Shown here: positions 1 to 6,245 of the stretch, piece by piece | Layout: each line of letters starts with the position of its first letter | Position numbering within the stretch: the stretch's first letter is position 1 | The notes under the pieces: model-generated | What the model was told of the DNA's origin: nothing | What the model saw: only the letters and a program-made list of their open reading frames with translations | The model's database searches: none | Program-made: the position numbers and the translations under genes | Origin: Firmicutes bacterium UBA4981 | Lineage (GTDB): Bacteria; Bacillota; SHA-98; UBA4971 | Length of the DNA stretch: 10,949 nt | Assembly (NCBI GenBank): GCA_002398515.1 | Contig: DGZL01000093.1 | Span: 1-10,949 of the forward strand | Reading direction: 5' to 3'

Positions 1-52
1 GAAAACGAGCGAAAACTAATGAACTCATACTTAGGATGGCCTTATCCGTCCC

Positions 53-110
53 AGGATGACATTGCTGATACGCACAGAGCAAGAACCATGCGTATCAGCA
101 ATGTCATCCT
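53..110. repeat. Perfect 22-bp inverted repeat, 14-nt loop
   Basis: The arms at 53-74 and 89-110 are exact reverse complements, separated by 14 nt, and would form a very stable hairpin in RNA from either strand. Neither side carries a T-run, so it is not a standard intrinsic terminator. It lies about 45 nt beyond the stop codon of the minus-strand gene at 155-937, where it could still protect or terminate that transcript. A 9-nt stretch at 30-38 is also complementary to 105-113, so an alternative pairing exists. A miniature mobile or palindromic repeat element is another possibility. Confidence 0.85.
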
Positions 111-154
111 AAGTGGGAAAGGAGTATGCGAAGCACGGTTAAGTGCGGCTAACA

Positions 155-937
155 TTACGGCACAACGATAGGCCTTCTTCTGACAATGTTACCGAACCTA
201 TCAACAACAGTCTCAATCTTGATAGTGAAATCTCCGAGCACTTTCAGCTTATCTATAGATGACAAGTTCATAAACTGATGAAGTGTAACTTCCAGCTGCC
301 TGTAAAGGTCATCCAATTCCTCTTCGCGTGCCTTCATCCGTTCTGTTTTCTTTTGCATATCACTGCGCATGCGCTCAATTTCCCGCTCTTTTTGAGCCAA
401 TTCCTCAAGGAGTTGCTGCTCACGTTCGAGTTGTCGCTGAATATCTATGAGCCGATCCACAAACCCTCTAAGGTCAAGCATTCCATACAGTCGTTTCTCC
501 ATATGCTCCACTCTTGCAGGCAGAGTCAGAATCTCTTCCATGGGATCCTGTTGCAGGCTGGATTTGGTATCCGGTATGGTCTCCGACAGCATGCTTCCGG
601 TAGGAACCCGGGTATCATCGGGTTTGCTCAATGTCTTCTCAACAGTCCGAGGGACGCGTTCTTTTGCCACATCATGTGCTTGTACTTCAGCGCGTCGCTT
701 TATAACAGTATAAAACCTGTGCCGTAGAGTAAGGTAAGGGACTTGAAAAAGATTTGCAAGTCTTTCGATTTCTTGCTTTCTTTCCCCCGGTCTTCTTTCC
801 AGGACTTTCATTAGAAGCTCATCTTCATACTCGGTGAATACATGGCGCTTTCTCTTCTTCTTAGGTTTTTCCGGGGTGGATACTTCAGGTGCGATTTCAA
901 TTACTTCAGTATCCACTGACTCTCTCACGCTTTCCAT
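155..937 (-). CDS. Myb/SANT-like DNA-binding protein with C-terminal coiled coil (RsfA-like)
   Basis: The 260-residue protein is soluble and has no signal peptide. A short acidic N-terminus leads into a very basic patch (about residues 24-32, KPKKKRKR). A helical Myb/SANT-like domain follows (about 33-82), in which FTEYEDELL matches the first Myb helix with Phe in place of the usual Trp. Residues 83-140 look like a disordered linker. Residues about 160-222 are a Glu/Arg/Gln-rich coiled coil, followed by a compact tail. This layout resembles RsfA, the prespore transcription regulator of Bacillus. The resemblance is in architecture, so I infer DNA binding but not a sporulation role. The ATG at 937 has GGGAGG about 10 nt upstream. 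The gene lies 127 nt downstream of thiT on the same strand and may be read from the same transcript. That gap holds a TATACT-like -10 but no convincing -35. The 22-bp inverted repeat lies just past the stop. Confidence 0.6.
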   Translation of the reverse strand: MESVRESVDTEVIEIAPEVSTPEKPKKKRKRHVFTEYEDELLMKVLERRPGERKQEIERLANLFQVPYLTLRHRFYTVIKRRAEVQAHDVAKERVPRTVEKTLSKPDDTRVPTGSMLSETIPDTKSSLQQDPMEEILTLPARVEHMEKRLYGMLDLRGFVDRLIDIQRQLEREQQLLEELAQKEREIERMRSDMQKKTERMKAREEELDDLYRQLEVTLHQFMNLSSIDKLKVLGDFTIKIETVVDRFGNIVRRRPIVVP

Positions 938-1064
938 GGTTTAATGCCCTCCCATCTAGGCTCATTTGTAAAGGTCAGTATAAGTATTCCTTCTTGCAGT
1001 AGTGCTTATGCTTCACGCTAATACACTATGACCGTTTACTATGGGAGGGACCGAACATCAGACA

Positions 1065-1715
1065 CTATCCCCGCCGGACCGATGTGCGCGTTCTTTTCCC
1101 CAAACCCAGCACAAGCATAACGAAGATGGAGATAATGAGTTCCGGTACCATATAGGATGCATTATATGTTGCTGAGTAGAGCCATACGTTAGTTCCTTCC
1201 GGGGCATAAGTTGCGAAGAATACGGCTCCCGACACTACGTGCATGGCAAACCTGCCCAGCCCGCCCAGGATGATGCCGATTACTTGGTATTTCCGGAAGA
1301 AACCTGCTAACCCAAGGAAGGCGAATGCTAAAGGGTAGTCAAGAATCAGTTGCAGCGGGTGGACGATATACGGGCCTAAGAGCAATTTCGCAAGTCCGAA
1401 CGCAAGGCCTGCAAGTATGCCTACACCTCCGCCGCTACGGAGCGCGATGTAGAAAATAGGCAACATTTCCAGGGAGACGGATCCCCCTTGAGGCATTCTG
1501 TAGACTCGGATCATACTGAGTATCACAGAAAGGGCTACAGCCACGCCGATTTCAGTTACCGTATAGACAGGCCTGCGACCTGCAGTTGATCTTGTTCTGG
1601 ATGGATTTGTGAGCCATAGAAGATACACTAATATACCTATAGCCACGATCATTATGATGTTTTCCGTCTTCAAGAGAACAGTTCTTATGCTCTCTAACCA
1701 TGATGAATCTGTCAT
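1065..1715 (-). CDS. thiT: Thiamine ECF transporter substrate-binding protein ThiT (YuaJ family)
   Basis: This is an integral membrane S-component that binds thiamine and works with the shared energy-coupling module EcfA-EcfA'-EcfT, which is not encoded in this window. Family-typical segments are MPQGGSVSLEMLP (residues 74-86), GPYIVHPLQ and LDYPLAFAFLG (about 114-135), then MHVVSGAVFFATYAPEG (158-174) and YSATYNASY (180-188), regions that line the thiamine site. The chosen ATG at 1715 gives 216 residues. The open frame extends to a GTG seven codons upstream, but GGAGGG sits 7 nt before this ATG and inside the longer version. About 50 residues with an extra hydrophobic segment (about 18-37) precede the six-helix core, making it longer than the roughly 180-190 residues of well-known ThiT proteins. 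The TPP riboswitch upstream independently supports the assignment and implies repression when thiamine pyrophosphate is plentiful. Confidence 0.95.
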   Translation of the reverse strand: MTDSSWLESIRTVLLKTENIIMIVAIGILVYLLWLTNPSRTRSTAGRRPVYTVTEIGVAVALSVILSMIRVYRMPQGGSVSLEMLPIFYIALRSGGGVGILAGLAFGLAKLLLGPYIVHPLQLILDYPLAFAFLGLAGFFRKYQVIGIILGGLGRFAMHVVSGAVFFATYAPEGTNVWLYSATYNASYMVPELIISIFVMLVLGLGKRTRTSVRRG

Positions 1716-1722
1716 TACTAAT

Positions 1723-1728
1723 CCCTCC
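1723..1728 (-). promoter_or_regulatory. Ribosome binding site of thiT
   Basis: GGAGGG on the minus strand, 7 nt before the ATG at 1715. It decides the start: the longer reading frame from the GTG at 1736 would place this site inside the coding region. Confidence 0.85.
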
Positions 1729-1735
1729 GAAGTCA

Positions 1736-1752
1736 CCTGGGATGCGCCCAGG
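1736..1752 (-). other. Small perfect hairpin between terminator and thiT ribosome binding site
   Basis: CCTGGG and CCCAGG form a 6-bp stem around a 5-nt loop, 7 nt upstream of the thiT GGAGGG. It would be present only in read-through mRNA. It could stabilise the 5' end of the message or simply be a chance structure; no T-run follows. Confidence 0.45.
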
Positions 1753-1789
1753 CCATTCTTATCATAGACTCCCCGATTCGTGGGCCGTT

Positions 1790-1827
1790 AACACTAAAGG
1801 CCGCGGGACTTTACTGTGTCCGCGGCC
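1790..1827 (-). terminator. Riboswitch-controlled intrinsic terminator before thiT
   Basis: On the minus strand a GC-rich stem pairs GGCCGCGGAC (1827-1818) with GTCCCGCGGCC (1809-1799), one base bulged, around an 8-nt loop. It is followed by the moderately U-rich TTTAGTGTT. It lies between the TPP aptamer and thiT. Just upstream, 1826-1838 reads CAGGTTGAGAAGG, which is complementary to the AACCTG segment of the aptamer (1908-1913) and runs into the 5' side of the terminator stem. An antiterminator can therefore form when the aptamer is unoccupied. This is the expected transcription-attenuation arrangement. Confidence 0.85.
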
Positions 1828-1867
1828 TTCTCAACCTGATCTTGCGCCACTCGTAACCAAATGGCAC

Positions 1868-1975
1868 CCGCTTCCCTACGCTGGCATTATCCAGTGCATT
1901 ACCTTGATTCAGGTTCTAAGGGTAGGCTCACTCAGGCCTTCTCAGCCGCGCAAATATGTGCAGCACCCCCAGCGG
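1868..1975 (-). ncRNA. TPP riboswitch aptamer (THI element)
   Basis: The minus strand carries the THI-box consensus in order: GGGGGTGC after the 5' side of P1, GGCTGAGA, a variable P3 hairpin (AGGC / GCCT), ACCCTTAGAACCTGA, GGTAATGC, and ATGCCAGCGTAGGGAA. P1 closes with CCGCT (1975-1971) pairing to AGCGG (1872-1868). TPP binding should hold the AACCTG strand inside the aptamer and so allow the downstream terminator to form, lowering thiT expression. The element starts about 25-30 nt after the predicted transcription start. Confidence 0.97.
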
Positions 1976-2006
1976 ACATCCCCTATGTAGTTTTCATATC
2001 GCTATT

Positions 2007-2035
2007 ATTATGACATTCCTTGCGCATGAGCGCAA
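2007..2035 (-). promoter_or_regulatory. Sigma-A-type promoter of the thiT riboswitch transcript
   Basis: On the minus strand TTGCGC (2035-2030) and CATAAT (2012-2007) are separated by 17 nt. The TG of an extended -10 element lies one base before CATAAT. Initiation would fall near 2000, shortly before the aptamer. The -35 hexamer is a partial match, and its bases lie in one arm of the palindrome at 2019-2036. Confidence 0.65.
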
Positions 2036-2036
2036 G
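2019..2036. promoter_or_regulatory. 7-bp palindrome in the thiT/dehydrogenase divergent region
   Basis: CTTGCGC and GCGCAAG are exact inverted copies around a 4-nt centre. The palindrome covers the -35 region and spacer of the thiT promoter and lies 22 nt upstream of the dehydrogenase ATG. It could be an operator, or a hairpin in the dehydrogenase 5' leader. No regulator can be assigned. Confidence 0.4.
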
Positions 2037-2058
2037 AGGCAGGTGGCAAACTAGGGCC

Positions 2059-3060
2059 ATGAAAGTTGCTTTTTTCGAGGTGGAGAAATGGGAAAAGGAT
2101 AGGTACCGCACGCGTCTTCGAGATGTTGAGCCTGTGTTTTCTCGTGAGACAGTGCAAGAGACGGATCTTGTCGGCCTTATGGATTCATGGGGCATGTGCG
2201 TATTCATATATTCACAGCTGTCTTCGGATATTGTCCGGAAGTTTCCCGAGCTGAAGCTGATAGCCACAAGATCTACAGGTTTTGACCATATAGATATTGA
2301 TTTCTGCAAAAAACGCAAGATATACGTAACGAATGTGCCGTTCTACGGTGAGAATACTGTAGCTGAACATACATTTGCCCTGATACTGGCGCTTTCACGC
2401 AATGTCCACAAGGCTTACTGCAGGACTATCCGTCAAGATTTTTCCCTCGAGGAATTGCAGGGGTTTGACCTTAAGCGCAAGACTCTGGGTGTCATCGGAT
2501 GCGGGAAGATTGGCCTGCATGTAATACGAATAGCGAAAGGTTTTGGTATGGAGGTTCTCGCCTATGATACCAAGAGAGAGGTTTTCCTTGCGGAAGTGCT
2601 GGGCTACCGCTATGTTCCGCTTGAAGAACTCCTCGGGACGTCAGACGTGATATCCCTTCATGTGCCGTACAACAAGAAAACGCATCATTTGATAAACAAG
2701 GAGAGCCTGAAGAAAGTCAAAAGAGGCGCGATTTTGATAAATACGGCCAGAGGCGGATTGGTTGAGACCGAAGCGTTGATATGGGCCTTAGACCAGGGCA
2801 TCATTGGAGGCGCAGGCCTTGATGTCCTGGAAGGAGAAGAGCTCATGCTCGAAGAGGGGTATGTTCTGAAACGGGATTATTCAAAAGACGTCCTGAAGAC
2901 ATTTGTGCAAAACCAAATGCTGCTGCGCAGGGAAGACGTGGTGATAACTCCACACAACGCTTTCAACAGCCGTGAGGCTACCTTGCGAATCCTTGACACC
3001 ACTTGCGAGAACATCCTGAGATTCATTGAAGGCCGTCCTCAAAATGTAGTTGTCCCGTAG
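2059..3060 (+). CDS. NAD-dependent D-2-hydroxyacid dehydrogenase (D-lactate dehydrogenase-like)
   Basis: This 333-residue cytosolic enzyme belongs to the D-isomer-specific 2-hydroxyacid dehydrogenase family, which interconverts 2-oxoacids and D-2-hydroxyacids with NAD(H). The Rossmann nucleotide-binding loop GCGKIG lies at 147-152 and the adenosine-ribose Asp at about D170, favouring NAD over NADP. The catalytic set is present: R231 in NTARGG, E258 in LDVLEGE, and H299 in ITPHNAF. STGFDHID (72-79) and the N-terminal MKVAFFEVEKWE are typical of the D-lactate dehydrogenase branch, but 2-oxoacid preference cannot be read from the sequence. The reading frame opens at a TTG at 2020. The ATG at 2059 matches the family N-terminus, although its ribosome binding site is weak (AGGTGG 12 nt upstream). 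It is divergent from thiT, and a dyad-rich intergenic region follows it. Confidence 0.9.
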   Translation: MKVAFFEVEKWEKDRYRTRLRDVEPVFSRETVQETDLVGLMDSWGMCVFIYSQLSSDIVRKFPELKLIATRSTGFDHIDIDFCKKRKIYVTNVPFYGENTVAEHTFALILALSRNVHKAYCRTIRQDFSLEELQGFDLKRKTLGVIGCGKIGLHVIRIAKGFGMEVLAYDTKREVFLAEVLGYRYVPLEELLGTSDVISLHVPYNKKTHHLINKESLKKVKRGAILINTARGGLVETEALIWALDQGIIGGAGLDVLEGEELMLEEGYVLKRDYSKDVLKTFVQNQMLLRREDVVITPHNAFNSREATLRILDTTCENILRFIEGRPQNVVVP

Positions 3061-3104
3061 CAGCAGGCAATAGACCTTCCCACTGCAAGTCTTGCCTTCG
3101 CTTA

Positions 3105-3339
3105 TGGTCGATTTTCAACCACTTTTTTCAAGACGTTGCTTCAATTTCTACCACCTAATGAGATTTTCGGAACAAAAAATGCATAAGTGGTAGGTTCTCA
3201 ACCACCCCCAACGGCAAAGGTGGTTGTTTCGACCACATTCTTGGGCTGAAGAAGGATTTCAATACCGTTTTGAGGCTCAGGTGGAAGGTGGTAGAGAATC
3301 ATACAACGAAAAGAAAATTGTGGTCGATTTTCGACCACA
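3105..3339. repeat. Cluster of GTGGT/ACCAC dyad motifs upstream of ade
   Basis: Four related dyads occur within 235 bp: 3105-3121 (TGGTCGA-ttt-TCAACCA), 3187-3205 (GTGGTAG...CAACCAC), 3220-3236 (GTGGTTG-ttt-CGACCAC) and 3319-3339. The last is a perfect 9-bp palindrome, TGTGGTCGA-ttt-TCGACCACA. Half-sites CTACCAC at 3148-3154 and GTGGTAG at 3288-3294 also belong to the set. Spacing is irregular. The first dyad is followed by CTTTTTT, so it might double as a weak terminator for the dehydrogenase gene, although its stem has a C-A mismatch. The rest of the stretch 3061-3438 has no convincing gene. Possible explanations are operators for a dimeric regulator of ade, a dispersed small repeat, or the multiple end-repeats of a lost IS21-type element. 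Confidence 0.7.
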
Positions 3340-3387
3340 CCGATGAGGGGAGGACTTCAAGACGGTTTGCCGAATGAATACGAAAGG

Positions 3388-3411
3388 GTGCAACCGAGGA
3401 GACGGAAGCAC
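3388..3411 (+). other. Candidate hairpin in the ade leader
   Basis: GTGC-AA-CCG-AGGAGA-CGG-AA-GCAC gives a symmetric hairpin with two short stems, an AA/AA internal loop and a loop that presents AGGAGA. It ends 27 nt before the ade ATG. The loop resembles a ribosome binding site. No known riboswitch class was recognised, and the structure may be fortuitous. Confidence 0.3.
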
Positions 3412-3425
3412 GGCTTACAACCAAT

Positions 3426-3432
3426 GAGGAGG
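3426..3432 (+). promoter_or_regulatory. Ribosome binding site of ade
   Basis: GAGGAGG lies 6 nt before the ATG at 3439. It fixes the start, because the in-frame ATG at 3343 would add 32 residues with no family resemblance and would bury this site. Confidence 0.9.
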
Positions 3433-3438
3433 AAACTT

Positions 3439-5241
3439 ATGTCACAACAGGTAATGAGGCAACCTCTGTACGAAGCCGGCCCGGAACTGGTGGCTACTGC
3501 CACAGGCAGAGTTCCTGCTGATGTCGTTATTCGTTCCGGACGATTAGTGAATGTCATAACCGGCGAAATTCTCGACGGTCTCGATGTTGCCGTGCGTCTC
3601 GGGCGGATTGCTCTTGTTGGGGATGCTTCTTGGTGTATCGGCAAAGACACGAAAGTCATTGATGCCGAAGGATTCTATTTAGTGCCGGGATTTCTTGACG
3701 GACATCTTCATATAGAAAGCAGCATGGTCACAGTCAGCCAATTCGCTAAGGCGGTTCTCCCATGCGGGACTACCGCGGTTTTCATGGATCCCCACGAGAT
3801 TGCAAATGTCCTCGGTATGGACGGGATACGGTTAATGATAGAAGAGGGCAGGAATCTCCCCCTCAAGGTCTACACCACAATGCCGTCATGTGTCCCTGCA
3901 GCTCCGGGGATGGAGGATGCAGGTGCCGAAATCACTCCTTGTGACATTAGAGAAGCAATGGCCTGGGATGAGGTGGTAGGTCTCGGAGAGATGATGAACT
4001 TCCCCGGTGTCCTGGCAGGAGATGACGATGCCCTGAGGAAAATAGCGGAGACCTTGAAGGCAGGCAAGGTTGTCACCGGCCATTACGCTTCCCCTGATCT
4101 CGGCCCCAACCTTTCCGCTTATGCATCGTGCGGTATTATCTCTGATCACGAGTCAGTCACTTCGCAGGAAAGCTTGGCTAAGCTACGCCTGGGGATGTAC
4201 GCGAAACTCAGGGAGGGGTCCGGGTGGCGTGACATCAAGGCTACTGTGAAGAGCTATACAGAGACAGGCGTTGATCCAAGGCGTTTAGTCCTTGTCACAG
4301 ATGATGTGCACCCTGATACCTTACTGACTTTAGGCCATGTGAACCATGTAGTGAGGCGGGCAATTGAAGAAGGGACGCCTCCTGTGGTAGCTATTCAGAT
4401 GGCGACTATTAATGCTGCAGAGTGTTTTGGGATGAGTTGCGACCTTGGAAGCATTACCCCGGGTAAGTTTGCTGATATCCTATTCATCAGGGATCTTGCC
4501 GACCCGCGTCCGGAGAAGGTCATGGCAGACGGGAAGATTGTGGCTGAAGACGGACGTATGCTTGTGGAGTTCCCGCTACGGACTTATCCTGAGTATGCCA
4601 CGGGATCAGTGCGCCTGGCACGTCCTGTGATCCGCGATGATTTTAGTATCAAGGCCGGTCTTTCCGGCAAGAATGTCCGTGTCAGAGTCATACAGGTTAC
4701 AGACGGTCAGGCTGTGACAAAGCATGTCGAGGCAGAACTGCTTTCAGACGGCAATGGGGAAATCCAGGCGTCGCGTGATGAGGATTTGGCGAAGGTCGCT
4801 GTAATAGAGAGGCACAAGGCTACAGGAACGATGGGTCTGGGTTTTGTCAAAGGGTTTGGGCTTCAATCCGGCGCAGTAGCCTCAACTGTCGCCCATGACA
4901 GCCATAACTTGCTTGTTGTCGGTATGGATGACGGAGACATGGTTGTTGCAGCCAATACATTGGCTGAGGCCGGTGGCGGGATGGTCGTTGTGAAAGACGG
5001 TAAGGTGTTAGCTATCCTCCCTCTGCCTATTGCAGGACTTATGTCCGATAAGCCGGTGGAAGAGGTCCAATCAAGAGTAGACCGGCTGGCACAGGCGTGG
5101 AAGGACCTGGGGTGCAATTTGGCGTCCCCATTCATGACTATGGCCCTTCTTTCTCTGCCTGTTATCCCTGAACTTCGCATAACAAATCGAGGTTTGGTTG
5201 ACGTCACAGAATTCCGGGTTGTTCCTTTGGTTGTCGGGTGA
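3439..5241 (+). CDS. ade: Adenine deaminase
   Basis: This enzyme hydrolyses adenine to hypoxanthine and ammonia in purine salvage (EC 3.5.4.2) and is a cytosolic metal-dependent amidohydrolase. At 600 residues it fits the bacterial Ade family. Residues about 27-80 form the start of the small beta domain. The barrel begins with FLDGHLHIESSM (85-96), in which H89 and H91 are metal ligands. MDPHEIANV (116-124), GHY (214-216), SDHES (235-239) and the VTDDVHPD segment (286-293) carry further expected active-site positions. NAAECFGM...LGSITPGKFADI (325-347) is the usual amidohydrolase closing segment. The C-terminal Ade-specific domain contains IERHKATG (456-463) and AHDSHN (485-490). The protein is complete, with no frameshift. 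It has its own long dyad-rich leader, which suggests separate regulation. No purine riboswitch consensus was found. The Yip1 gene converges on it with only 20 nt between stops. Confidence 0.97.
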   Translation: MSQQVMRQPLYEAGPELVATATGRVPADVVIRSGRLVNVITGEILDGLDVAVRLGRIALVGDASWCIGKDTKVIDAEGFYLVPGFLDGHLHIESSMVTVSQFAKAVLPCGTTAVFMDPHEIANVLGMDGIRLMIEEGRNLPLKVYTTMPSCVPAAPGMEDAGAEITPCDIREAMAWDEVVGLGEMMNFPGVLAGDDDALRKIAETLKAGKVVTGHYASPDLGPNLSAYASCGIISDHESVTSQESLAKLRLGMYAKLREGSGWRDIKATVKSYTETGVDPRRLVLVTDDVHPDTLLTLGHVNHVVRRAIEEGTPPVVAIQMATINAAECFGMSCDLGSITPGKFADILFIRDLADPRPEKVMADGKIVAEDGRMLVEFPLRTYPEYATGSVRLARPVIRDDFSIKAGLSGKNVRVRVIQVTDGQAVTKHVEAELLSDGNGEIQASRDEDLAKVAVIERHKATGTMGLGFVKGFGLQSGAVASTVAHDSHNLLVVGMDDGDMVVAANTLAEAGGGMVVVKDGKVLAILPLPIAGLMSDKPVEEVQSRVDRLAQAWKDLGCNLASPFMTMALLSLPVIPELRITNRGLVDVTEFRVVPLVVG

Positions 5242-5261
5242 ATAGGGTGAACAACGTTTAG

Positions 5262-5960
5262 TTAGTTCGGGCCGACGCCGACGTTTACTTGAAACTGTGT
5301 CAGTTTGGAGCCTAAATGTGCGCTTCCGGCTGACACAGCTATTACAAGAATCCACATTATTATGGTAATTGAAGCTGCCTTAGATATTTTCACGTTCCAT
5401 AACTTCGCAAGTGCAACGGAGCTCAGGGCAATGTAAATAAGGCTGAACACATTTATATTCGACAGGACAACTCCCCACGCGGTAGTCATCTGCTGAGGCG
5501 ACAGAGTCATTCCCAGTCCGAGGACGACAGCATGTCCGGTAGTGGCAATGACTATGGCAGTTATTATCCCGGATATTACCAGAGTCACATTCAAATAACC
5601 TGATACGGCCAGGCTTTTTCGAAAATCCACTCTTGAGCCGATAATCGCTCCTATTCCTGAGAATATCAATGCACGTAGCGGCCACACAATAAATTGTCCC
5701 ACGATAGAGGTAATCAAGGTGATCCCTATTGTAAATGACTTGGGTGGCATGGGCATGCCGGAGGGAATCAATTCAGGCATAGTCTTGAGAGTATGAGCCA
5801 CAGGAACTAAGCCCAGCGCTCCTGCAAGGACAATAAATACAATGGGTACAACATAATCCGGGCTTTTGACAATATCCTGAAAGGTGGGTTCGGGGTCTGC
5901 AAGTACGCCTACTGCACGGGCAAGGAGACTCTTGTCCCGTGGAGAATCAGGATTGGACAT
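5262..5960 (-). CDS. Yip1-domain membrane protein (YknW-like)
   Basis: The 232-residue polytopic membrane protein has a short polar N-terminus (1-36) containing DPEPTFQDIVKSP. About five hydrophobic segments follow (about 38-58, 76-106, 120-142, 164-187 and 195-213). VDFRKSLAVSGYLNV (111-125) matches the loop-helix signature of bacterial Yip1 proteins. The ATG at 5960 was chosen over an in-frame TTG four codons upstream, because AAGGAG directly abuts that TTG and lies 12 nt before the ATG. The neighbouring operon on the opposite strand encodes YknX-, YknY- and YknZ-like proteins. In B. subtilis the Yip1 protein YknW assembles with that transporter and is needed for protection against the SdpC toxin. 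A shared role is therefore a good inference, though here the gene is divergent rather than first in the operon. Confidence 0.8.
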   Translation of the reverse strand: MSNPDSPRDKSLLARAVGVLADPEPTFQDIVKSPDYVVPIVFIVLAGALGLVPVAHTLKTMPELIPSGMPMPPKSFTIGITLITSIVGQFIVWPLRALIFSGIGAIIGSRVDFRKSLAVSGYLNVTLVISGIITAIVIATTGHAVVLGLGMTLSPQQMTTAWGVVLSNINVFSLIYIALSSVALAKLWNVKISKAASITIIMWILVIAVSAGSAHLGSKLTQFQVNVGVGPN

Positions 5961-6245
5961 GATAAGGGTCAACTCCTTTTCTACGGTTACAGAGATTATT
6001 CCATATATTCATCATAAACCAGGCTTTTCCTTTGAAGAACGGTCTAACTTAAGACTGCTGTTTGTTTTGGGAGCGAGATGTCAAAAGGAAGAAAGCCTCT
6101 GATTCGAACCATGCTGTGCAGGGAATAAAGGAACAATGAGCGAAATGAGAAAGACAGACCTAAATGTAGGGAGAATAGGACAGAGTCTGAAAAAAGTATT
6201 AGAATAAGTAATATAGGATATGGCAAGCGAAAGGGGTTACCTGAA
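5961..6245. other. Divergent intergenic region between yip1 and the exporter operon
   Basis: About 285 nt without a convincing gene. Promoters for both directions must lie here. For the plus strand the best candidate is CTGAAA (6187-6192) with TAATAT (6209-6214), only 4 of 6 consensus bases each. For the minus strand TATGAT, at about 6017-6012, has no good -35. No strong dyad or riboswitch was recognised. Confidence 0.5.

Noticed and set aside
53..110. Intrinsic terminator
   Set aside because: The hairpin is strong, but no U-tract follows it on either strand.
278..727. 149-codon plus-strand open frame
   Set aside because: It lies wholly antisense to the coiled-coil gene, has no family features, and its hydrophobic composition is the mirror of the opposite coding strand.
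3105..3339. CRISPR-like repeat array
   Set aside because: The repeats are 17-21 nt dyads of variable sequence at irregular distances, with no uniform spacers and no cas genes nearby.
3061..3438. Purine riboswitch controlling ade
   Set aside because: The expected three-way-junction consensus segments were not found anywhere in the leader.
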